From NCBI GenBank assembly GCA_030740295.1, contig JASLXP010000709.1, positions 1-9,676 of the forward strand: 9,676 bases of DNA. The letters are read 5' to 3'. The stretch's first letter is position 1; each line of letters opens with the position of its first letter. The notes under the pieces were generated by a model. That model saw only the letters and a program-made list of their open reading frames with translations. It had not been told where the DNA came from and did no database searches. The position numbers and the translations under genes are program-made. The DNA is from Planctomycetota bacterium. Lineage in GTDB: Bacteria > Planctomycetota > PUPC01 > JACPCR01. Shown piece after piece: positions 1 through 6,900 of this stretch.

Positions 1-1278
1 GAATATTCCAAGCACTTCCTGGCTGCCGGCGCCTTGAACAAACTGGCCGACAACATGATTAAGCTGGAGCAAGTTGCTCAGGCGATGAAGTACTTCCGGC
101 AGATCGCAGTGAATTTTCGCACATCAAATGCCGGGGCCGCCAAGTACGCCCGCGAGAGAGTGGCCAACTACTACACCCGTCAGATGCAGGAGGAGGAACT
201 ACGCAGCCTCTATATAGAAGTGAAATCATTTGAGGATCGCCCTCAAGGCGTTGGATCCGATACGAAAAAGGACAACCGCTACTGGTTCAGAGTGCGTGAA
301 CTCATCCAACGCAACGGCCACTTTGGGGAGGTTCAGCTATCGCAAAGAAAGCGTTATTACGCTTACTGGGCAAAAGCCATGGGAGGGAAATTCGACTCCT
401 GGGATGACTTTCAGTTCGATATCGCCCGCTTTCAACTTTACGCTAATGGAAACAGGGATGCGTGGATCAAGCGCCTCGACGACCAGTTCGCCCGGCATCA
501 GAAACCGGGCGACACCGCCCGCATCATCAAATGGATCGGGTGGTTCAAGGGCCACAAGAGCAAGGTGCAGGAGTACTACCAGAAACTCGATTTCGGCAAG
601 ATGTCGTTCCATGAGATTCGGACTACTTTGGAAACTCTCTGGAGCCACTGCCGTGAATACACCATTGCCAAGGCCTGCTACCAAAAATTCAAATGGGACA
701 GGATGTCCGACAAGGAAAAGGAACACCTGACCCAAACCCTATGGGGGAAGGACGCGGGCCTCCTGAAAGACACCTGCATGCGATTCGAGGACAAGCCTCG
801 CGGCCTGTCGATCCTACTGCGTTTTTACACGGAGGGGCGAAAGGACGCCAAGAACGGCTTGCCGCTCACCGACAAACTGGTGGGCGAGCCCAAGTATGCC
901 CAGGATGCCTACTTCAGCCGCGGCGAACTGCTCCACCACTCCGGCAGGTTCAAGGAAGCGATTGTCGCCTACCAGCAGGCGGACAATCCGCCGAAGAATC
1001 TCTGGCGCGTCGTCGAGTGCTACAAAAAGATGGGCGACGTAAAGCGTGCGGTCAATCAGCTCCTGGAAATTGAAAACTTTTTCAAGCGCGAGTCCCCCGA
1101 GGCCGCGCTCCAGATCGGCCACGTGTACAAAAGCGCGGGCTTGAAGAAACAGTGCGTCTCCGCGTATCGAAAAGTTCTCCGCAAGTACCGCAAGAGCGGA
1201 CAGTCCAGCACTGCCCACGAAGCCCTCGAGGCCATGGGCGAGCGGATCGGCGGGGGAACCGATGCCGAGGACAATTGA
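1..1278 (+). CDS. TPR-repeat protein, C-terminal part (5' end outside window)
   Basis: The frame is open from base 1 to the TGA at 1276-1278, giving 425 residues. A TTG at 34 is not a believable start, because the reading continues upstream as coherent helical sequence, so the gene begins before the window. Helix-pair repeats of TPR type are clear near the C-terminus at about residues 298-331 (with GRFKEAIVAYQQA), 332-365 (GDVKRAVNQLLEIE) and 366-400 (LQIGHVYKSAG...AYRKVL). A further TPR-like pair lies at the visible N-terminus (QAMKYFRQIAVNF). Residues 50-297 are helical and charged, with 10 tryptophans across the whole visible part (about 2.4%), and I do not recognise them as a family. The C-terminus is GGGTDAEDN. 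TPR arrays bind proteins, and no catalytic motif is visible. Localisation is unknown because the N-terminus is missing; the neighbours suggest export. It is followed by a repeat-filled gap and a same-strand TPR gene. I am sure it is a gene, moderately sure of TPR, and make no claim on specific function. Confidence 0.85.
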   Translation, partial: EYSKHFLAAGALNKLADNMIKLEQVAQAMKYFRQIAVNFRTSNAGAAKYARERVANYYTRQMQEEELRSLYIEVKSFEDRPQGVGSDTKKDNRYWFRVRELIQRNGHFGEVQLSQRKRYYAYWAKAMGGKFDSWDDFQFDIARFQLYANGNRDAWIKRLDDQFARHQKPGDTARIIKWIGWFKGHKSKVQEYYQKLDFGKMSFHEIRTTLETLWSHCREYTIAKACYQKFKWDRMSDKEKEHLTQTLWGKDAGLLKDTCMRFEDKPRGLSILLRFYTEGRKDAKNGLPLTDKLVGEPKYAQDAYFSRGELLHHSGRFKEAIVAYQQADNPPKNLWRVVECYKKMGDVKRAVNQLLEIENFFKRESPEAALQIGHVYKSAGLKKQCVSAYRKVLRKYRKSGQSSTAHEALEAMGERIGGGTDAEDN

Positions 1279-1331
1279 TGGGACTTTAAATTTGTAGCGT
1301 AGGACGGACAGGTTGCCCGTCATTCCGGGCC

Positions 1332-1344
1332 GGGCTACCAGCCC
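1332..1344. repeat. Small perfect hairpin in the repeat core, ACC loop
   Basis: GGGCT-ACC-AGCCC is a 5-bp perfect stem with a three-base ACC loop. It lies between the two inverted arms of the 1298-1407 element. The ACC loop is the same as in the right-arm hairpin although the stem sequence differs, which suggests a separate element of the same design. Confidence 0.6.
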
Positions 1345-1383
1345 CGCTTACGATGAGACGAAGACGAGCCTATCGACTCGGAA

Positions 1384-1402
1384 GACGGACAACCTGTCCG
1401 TC
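1384..1402. repeat. 8-bp perfect hairpin with ACC loop (right arm)
   Basis: GACGGACA-ACC-TGTCCGTC forms a perfect 8-bp stem around an ACC loop. The left arm (about 1302-1320) is the inverted, slightly degenerate version with GGT as its loop on this strand and one stem mismatch. The region downstream to the next start codon is A-rich (AAGAAGAAGAAAAGAAAG, about 1406-1424) rather than T-rich, so this strand does not show a classical terminator. Confidence 0.7.
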
Positions 1403-1465
1403 CTACGAAGAAGAAGAAAAGAAAGATTAAAAGTAAGAGCTTCAAACCCCAACCTTAAGTCACAC

Positions 1466-1516
1466 ATGCTCAACCCCACCCTTATCACCACCCTCATCTT
1501 CGCCTCGCTCTCCGCC
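1466..1516 (+). other. Probable signal peptide, short (residues 1-17)
   Basis: A hydrophobic stretch runs from Leu6 to Ser16, followed by Ala17 and then the charged EEAPRPVKQ. Cleavage after Ala17 is plausible. The n-region has no positive residue, which is atypical. The next protein in the cluster has a far more canonical signal, and that supports export of this one by analogy. Confidence 0.5.
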
Positions 1517-3685
1517 GAAGAAGCCCCTCGTCCGGTTAAGCAGCGGCCTGCGGCCAAGAACTATGCTGCACTTCGGCTGCTGCGCACGGCGGAAGACTTG
1601 CTGCTTGCCCGCGAGCAGGATCGGGCCGTCAAGATTCTCGAGACCGTTATCGAGCGTTACCCCGGTACTACGGCCAGCCTCAAGGCGTGGCTCGCGCTTG
1701 GGAAGAACTACCTCGAACAGCACCGGGAACAGGACGCCATTAATGCGTTCCGCCATCACCGTTCGCTTGAGAAGCCTGGTGAGCCACTCGTCGGCGACGT
1801 AAGGGAAATATTCCTTGAATCGACCTACCTGACCGGCGTTGCCTATTACCAGATGCGTCAGTATTCCAAGTCGTTTCCCATCCTCCGCAAGATCACCAAT
1901 CACTACCCCAACAGCGTCTGGGCGAACCAGTCCTACTACTACATCGGCCTCTGCCACTTCCGCCAGAGCAACTGGAAGAAAGCCATCAATGCGCTCAATT
2001 TCGTAGGCACGTTCATCGATCCGAACAGCCCTTCAATGCAGTATTTCGAGGCCGGCCGGCGTTTCCACGTCAAAATCAAAGACACCGACCTGCCGACCCT
2101 GCACCGGCTGGGCAAGAAGGTGCATGTCGACGTCAAAACTTCTTCCGGTGATGTGCTCCGCATCCCTTGCCGGCCGTTGACCAGCGACGCGGATGTGTTC
2201 ATCGGCTCCTCCATCTCCGAGACCGGCAAGGCCGTGCCCGATGACAAAGTGCTCCAGACTCTCAGCGGGGATACCATCGAGGTAACCTACAGCGACAACA
2301 ACACCAGCACCGGGGACAAAGACGTCCCTCGCGTCGGTAAGGTCAAGGTCGTTTCCACCGGCAAGATTTTCTTCTCCCTGGGCACCTACGAAGGCCGCGC
2401 CGCGGCCGCCTTCATTGGCCAGCCTTGTTTCATTGTAGCCAAGGATGCTGACCTCGATTCCACCGACCAGGCCGACACGCTTATCGCCAAGGTCTATTCC
2501 CGCTACCGTGAACAAAAGGAAGAAGAGGAATCTTCGTCCCGCGGTATCGATATCGAAGCTCTCGATAAGGAACAGGTGACGTGGGTCATTCGCGACGAAG
2601 AGACTGTCAAGCTCGTTGAAAGCGGCGAGGGCGAGAGGATCCGCACCGGTCGCTTCACCGGCAGCATCAATATCGAAAGTACGGTACGCGGCACTGACGC
2701 TGACCGCGGAGACGGCGTTCTTTCCTGCCAGATCGACGACGAAGTCCTCATCGTCTACATGGACGGTCTCCACATCCGTGGTGAATCGCCGCTCGAAATT
2801 ACGGCCCGCCTCAAGGTCGCCGGCGAGATCGAAAACCGGCCCCGATCAACGCAGCCATTCGTGCCAGACCCGGTATTGAAGGCGCGGAAACAACTCGTGG
2901 AGGGCGAGGCATATCTCGAACTCGGACGCATCTACCAGAGCATGGGTCTCGAAGAAGGCGCCAGCACCAAATGCAAACAGGGTCTGGAACTGGTCAATGA
3001 GATCGTTGGCACTACCTCGAGCATCCCCTCTTCACTTCGGGAGAAGGCGTTCGAGGTGAAATGGAATCTCGAAATCACCAACAACGATTTTGCAGCGGCC
3101 ACGGGCACCTGCGAGGCCTTCAACAAGCTCTTCCCCGAATCGCCGCTGGTCGACCAGGCGCTGATGGGCATGGGCAAGATCAAGTTCAACAGTAAGGAAT
3201 ACGGGGAGGCCAGTGCCATCTTCGGGCGCGTCCTGGCCCTAACCACGTCGCAGGCCAAGGGTGAAGCACAGTTCATGATCGCCCGGTGCATAGAACAGAC
3301 CGCACTCGACAACCCCAAGAAAACCGAGGGCTCGAACGAAGCCGCGGTCGCCCAGTTCAAACTCGTCGCCGAGCGATACCCCGAAAGCGAGTTCGCGGGT
3401 AGTGCGCTCGCCAAAGTGATCGACTACTACGTCACTAGCAAAGACTTTGCCCAGGCCGACGAGTTATTAGAGCAGGTCTTCAAGGACTACCCCGACGCCC
3501 CATTCCTCGACCAGATGCTCCTCAAGTGGACTCTCGTCTCGTTCAGGATGGGCAAGCTCAAAAAAGCGTACGAAAAGTGTTCGCAGTTGATCTTTGAATT
3601 CCCGTCGAGCAGCTTCGCAACCCAGGCGAAAATGGTGCTGCCGAAGATAGAGAAGAAATTAAAAGCCTCGACGGGAGGTAAATGA
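1466..3685 (+). CDS. Exported TPR protein with two internal beta-sandwich modules
   Basis: ATG 1466 gives 739 residues ending at TGA 3683-3685. An alternative TTG at 1313 would translate the intergenic repeat as an Arg/Lys-rich leader, so I prefer 1466, where a short hydrophobic segment (LITTLIFASLSA) starts the protein. No good Shine-Dalgarno sequence precedes it. Domains in order: probable signal peptide 1-17; TPR-type helices about 35-185 (AVKILETVIERYPG, DAINAFRHH, YSKSFPILRKITNHYPNS, WKKAINALNFV); beta module A about 196-280; beta module B about 318-455, interrupted by an acidic insert (EQKEEEESSS, about 349-358); then a second TPR block about 470-735 (GEASAIFGRVLA, FKLVAERYPESEFAG, FAQADELLEQVFKDYPDAPF, KKAYEKCSQLIFEFPSSSFA). 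The second block resembles the periplasmic TPR style of YbgF/BamD-like proteins (E.yP.s.fa), a likeness only. The protein is probably a periplasmic or surface-exposed binding scaffold without visible enzymatic residues. It shares its beta module with the downstream giant gene. Substrate and partners are unknown. Confidence 0.9.
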   Translation: MLNPTLITTLIFASLSAEEAPRPVKQRPAAKNYAALRLLRTAEDLLLAREQDRAVKILETVIERYPGTTASLKAWLALGKNYLEQHREQDAINAFRHHRSLEKPGEPLVGDVREIFLESTYLTGVAYYQMRQYSKSFPILRKITNHYPNSVWANQSYYYIGLCHFRQSNWKKAINALNFVGTFIDPNSPSMQYFEAGRRFHVKIKDTDLPTLHRLGKKVHVDVKTSSGDVLRIPCRPLTSDADVFIGSSISETGKAVPDDKVLQTLSGDTIEVTYSDNNTSTGDKDVPRVGKVKVVSTGKIFFSLGTYEGRAAAAFIGQPCFIVAKDADLDSTDQADTLIAKVYSRYREQKEEEESSSRGIDIEALDKEQVTWVIRDEETVKLVESGEGERIRTGRFTGSINIESTVRGTDADRGDGVLSCQIDDEVLIVYMDGLHIRGESPLEITARLKVAGEIENRPRSTQPFVPDPVLKARKQLVEGEAYLELGRIYQSMGLEEGASTKCKQGLELVNEIVGTTSSIPSSLREKAFEVKWNLEITNNDFAAATGTCEAFNKLFPESPLVDQALMGMGKIKFNSKEYGEASAIFGRVLALTTSQAKGEAQFMIARCIEQTALDNPKKTEGSNEAAVAQFKLVAERYPESEFAGSALAKVIDYYVTSKDFAQADELLEQVFKDYPDAPFLDQMLLKWTLVSFRMGKLKKAYEKCSQLIFEFPSSSFATQAKMVLPKIEKKLKASTGGK
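2051..2305 (+). other. Beta-sandwich module A of the 739-aa protein
   Basis: Residues about 196-280 read as alternating beta strands: FHVKIKDTDLP, then VHVDVKTSSGD, then VFIGSSISETG, ending LQTLSGDTIEVTYSDN. The order D-x-D strand, tssGD turn, F-x-G-S-I strand, then L..GD.I.V.Y.D is repeated in module B and in the giant gene. It resembles Ig-like or Calx-beta-like extracellular modules. I cannot assign a named family from sequence alone. Confidence 0.55.
2417..2830 (+). other. Beta-sandwich module B of the 739-aa protein
   Basis: Residues about 318-455 repeat the module: FIVAKDADLDSTDQADTLIA (D-x-D-L strand), then an acidic, serine-rich insert, then VKLVESGEG, RTGRFTGSINI, and a final DEVLIVYMDG strand. 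The TGRFTGSI segment matches the TGVFEG strand of the giant protein. The insert lengthens this copy compared with module A. Confidence 0.55.
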
Positions 3686-3704
3686 AATGTCCGCCGAGGT
3701 CTTT

Positions 3705-3730
3705 CCAGGGCACGCCGGCGTCCCGCCGGC
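3705..3730. repeat. Inverted copy of the GC-rich palindromic repeat
   Basis: The 26 bases here, reverse-complemented, match the core of both direct copies downstream (gccAgcgggacgcTggcgtgcccAgg) with three differences. Its own core, GCCGGC-GTCCC-GCCGGC, is a hairpin in which compensating changes keep the stem paired (GCCGGC here, GCCAGC/GCTGGC there). Such covariation suggests selection for the fold, or a common origin of the element type. Confidence 0.8.
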
Positions 3731-3733
3731 ATT

Positions 3734-3748
3734 GCGAGTGAAGCTCGC
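3734..3748. repeat. Small spacer hairpin
   Basis: GCGAG-TGAAG-CTCGC forms a 5-bp perfect stem between the inverted copy and the two direct copies. It could be the loop or linker part of the composite repeat element. It may also be chance. Confidence 0.4.
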
Positions 3749-3751
3749 TCT

Positions 3752-3822
3752 GCAGAGCCAGCGGGACGCTGGCGTGCCCAGGGAAGCGCAGAGCCAGCGG
3801 GACGCTGGCGTGCCCAGGGAAG
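3752..3822. repeat. Two tandem 35-bp direct repeats (36-bp period)
   Basis: Bases 3752-3786 and 3788-3822 are identical over 35 positions with one base between them. Each holds the perfect hairpin GCCAGC-GGGAC-GCTGGC followed by GTGCCCAGGGAAG. The exact identity points to a recent duplication. There is no spacer sequence, so this is not a CRISPR array. The repeats end 31 bases before the next start codon. Confidence 0.92.
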
Positions 3823-3853
3823 AGCTCCAAAACTCCACATATCCACCAGCTCC

Positions 3854-3913
3854 ATGAAAAAAAACACATCCATCCTCGCCGCCGTCTTCCTTCTGTTCAC
3901 GTTTGCATTTGCC
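3854..3913 (+). other. Sec signal peptide of the giant protein (residues 1-20)
   Basis: The n-region is MKKN, the hydrophobic core is SILAAVFLLFTF, and the c-region AFA precedes Lys21. Signal peptidase I cleavage after Ala20 fits. There is no lipobox cysteine, so a lipoprotein is not expected. Confidence 0.85.
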
Positions 3914-6900
3914 AAAGAGAAGCCGGTAGCTCCGGCAGAGGCCAAGCCCGATCCTGCGGCAGAGGCCGCGGCCAAACTCGATGCGCTTCGCTCGAAGGTA
4001 CAAAGCTCCGGCGCGGCTACTGAGGCGGACGTTATGCAGCTCATCGAAATGGCTGAGGAGCAGGGACGCCCATATAGCGCTTACCTTGCGCTGAAGAGCT
4101 ATCTCAACACCAACCTGGATCCTTCGCTGCAGGTCTTGAAGAAAGCTGCCGAGATTTCGGCCCAGGTGGGCGAATTCCGAACCGCGGTGGGACGCTACAA
4201 GGCTTACCTTCTTCAGGCCCAGGCGAACGCGGAATCGTCTGATGTTGCGGCTGCCATGTATCACATACTGATCGCTTACCTGGAGTCTCGTGACGATGCC
4301 TATCGCCATATGAAGGGACAGGGCGGAATGTTCCGCCAGAGCGATGCGGTCAAAAAGTGGGATGGGTGGTTTCTTGGCGAGGCCAAACAGCGTGGAGATT
4401 ACAAGGCGTTATTCACCAGGCTGGTGTCCGTTCTTTCCGAAAAGCGGCCGCTGGAACAGGAGAGGCTGCACTTCTGGCCTTATCTGGATTGGGGCTTCAC
4501 CGAAATGCGGCGGGCCACGGATCGGCAGTTCGAGGCGGTGCCCGCGGCCCGGCAGGCATTGAGCTTGATCCGGGGCAGCAAGATTCGACCGCTCCAGTTT
4601 CGTTTCTACTTAGAGAAGACCGACTTCCATGCCAGCAGCGCGTCCAAGACTCCGGAACAGCGAGAGCAGCTATATGGCAAGGTGATCGAGGCGGCCAATG
4701 GCTGGATCGAAGCCTCACGCAATGCCGAGAAGTTGACCAAAATCCTGCATGTCCTCGGCAGCAAAACCGACGGCTGGTTTGATAAGAAAAAGTGGCAAGA
4801 GGAACAGGTAATCAAGCGCAGGTTTTTTATGGATCAGTTCACAAAGCTGTCCAAGGAAGAACAGCTCAAGTTTCTGGAGTCCGATGAGCGGCACCGGCTC
4901 AGGTATTACGTTTCATCGAAGGACGCCACGAAGATTATCCAGGCCCATAAACAGTTCTTCCAGCGCAGAAGTCCCGCGCTCGGCCAACTTGCCATCGACG
5001 ACAACGCCGAATCTCTTGATGCGATCAAGGCGACCGCTTTACACCTTGGCGGTGTGCCGCACAGGGCTGCGGCCATCATAAACTCGCTTGCCGAGGGCGG
5101 CGACGACTTCAAGGCGGTGCTGAAACATTTTTTTGAGAAGGAAACCTGGTACCTCTGGCTGGATAGAGGCGTTCAGCATCACACCAAGCAGCTTTGGGAT
5201 AACTACGTCAAACGTATCCACAAGGAGGGCAAATTCGAGGGCGATCAGCTCAGGAAAATCTCTGATATGTCGAACTATCGAGCGGCCATGTTCCAGATGG
5301 GTGGCCAGCACGTCGTGCAATCGCCTGCCATCTATTTCGAGGGCCACTTCGCGCGCGATATCATCAAGGGTAAATTCAACGGAACCGACAATGTTAACAA
5401 GGCCCAGATGATCAAGACCATCGAATCTCTTGACTGGGTACCGTGGGACAAAAACACGCGCGAGCATGTTTTTCGTGATACCCACAATCATTTCAAGCAC
5501 TGGGCAAACCATTACCAGAGACTCGCCCGCAATAAGAATCCTCAACCGCATGAGAAAGTAGCGTCGGAGACACTCAAGCAGATTCTCGCCCAGGTTGCGC
5601 CGCTGGAGGCTGCGTTCAATCGTGCCATGTCGCTAAAGGTTGCTGACCCCAACAAGGCGCCCGATGCTCTGTGTAAGAATTTCTCTCTCTTCGTGCTTGC
5701 CGAGCGCAGGCGCGATCCGAAGGCGTATGCAACGGCCATCAAGGGCCTTTACAACGAGGTGAAGGATTACGAAACGAAAAAGGTGCCGTGGGGCCTCTAC
5801 CTCCTGCATCGCGTATTCACCTCCGGCCGCAATATGGACACCATTCAGGCCAAGGTCGAGATTCTTTGCGATATCCTCAATCGATACGACGCGGCCTACC
5901 GGCTTCCAACGCATGAGGCGATTTCATGGGTGAGGCACTCCCAGGCCACATGGCATAACTGGGACAGAATTCCCGACAGCTATCAGAAGCAGTTGGAGCC
6001 CCTCAACGCCGCCATCGGCAAGGTGCTCATAAAGCTCGCCGACCAGGGCAAATTCGATTCGCAGCTCTTCTACTACTTCCGCCACACCCGCAGGGGCCCC
6101 AACTGGCGGAACGCCCGTGCCGGCCTCGACGTGATGGAAAAGTTGATCCGGAAGAAGACGCTGATGACGGCCAAATACAGGCTGGATACCAAGTATACCA
6201 ATCCGGCCGTTTCGTACATGCATCTCGTCCGGCGCGAGTTTACGGCCCTGAACAAGAAGTATCCTTACGATTCCTATTTCGATGACATGTTCATCGAGGA
6301 GGCTCAGAAGACCCACTATCTCGATTACAATTACTGGGATTTCTGCCAGGATAAGACCGGCAAAGTTGCTGGCTTCGCAGCCCGCCTCCTCGCCGGATTC
6401 GATACCTTGCCCTTTGGCTACAATGACCGCCCCGCCATCGTCCCGCCGGCTCTTTCAAACGCTCCGGAGCCACCGGGAAGCTGGACTGCCCAGAATTCCG
6501 GGTTCGGGGGTTGGCACTGGCGGGCGCTTCATGCACCGGAAAAAGACAGCACGCCTTTCATCAAGAAAATCGAATCTCTTTACGGCAAGACCCGCTTCGA
6601 TGGCTATCCGATGGGCGAGGCCTACTTCGCCACATTGAAGCAAGTCAAAACGCCCGAAGAACGCGCCGTGTTCTTCCAGAATGTTGCCAGCTACGCGGGC
6701 AAGATCGTCAAAACCCCCTCTCGCAAAACCGTGCCGACGTTCGCCCCCCTGCTTCAGCACAATCGCGATTTAAAGTTGACGAAGGAGGAAGCCGAAATTG
6801 TGCAGCATCTGATCGCCAAAGTGACGCCGGTGCGCTGGAGCGGGAATCGGTGGTACGATCATCTTCCAGGTCTGCTGCAGAATTCGCTTCTCGCCCAGGG

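Larger units (their letters stand above)
1298..1407. repeat. Pair of inverted ~29-bp palindromic elements flanking a short core
   Basis: The left arm at 1298-1315 (CGTAGGACGGACAGGTTG) is the exact reverse complement of 1390-1407. Allowing one mismatch and one indel, the match extends inward to 1298-1327 against 1379-1407, ending in CGGAA. The arms are separated by about 50-75 bases. Each arm is also palindromic by itself. The element lies wholly between two same-strand TPR genes. There is no T-run, so it is not an obvious intrinsic terminator. It looks like a REP-type dispersed element, and I recall similar sequence from planctomycete and verrucomicrobial intergenic regions, which I cannot verify here. 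Confidence 0.85.

Noticed and set aside
1384..1424. Intrinsic terminator after the first gene
   Set aside because: The hairpin is strong, but it is followed by an A-rich and not a T-rich run on the coding strand. On the opposite strand no gene would need it.
1313..1465. TTG-initiated 51-codon N-terminal extension of the 739-aa protein
   Set aside because: It would translate the inverted-repeat element and bury the hydrophobic export segment behind an Arg/Lys-rich leader. ATG 1466 is simpler.
3752..3822. CRISPR array
   Set aside because: The two 35-bp repeats are separated by one base, not by a spacer of 25-40 bases, and are internally palindromic. This is a tandem duplication of a REP-like element.
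3487..4044. Antisense open frame with a duplicated peptide (ALPWARQRPAGS)
   Set aside because: The peptide duplication is only the translation of the 36-bp-period intergenic DNA repeat. The rest is antisense to the flanking genes.
4357..4782. Forward open frame of 141 codons in another frame
   Set aside because: It overlaps the giant gene completely, has a basic low-information translation, and has no start context; it is a shadow frame.
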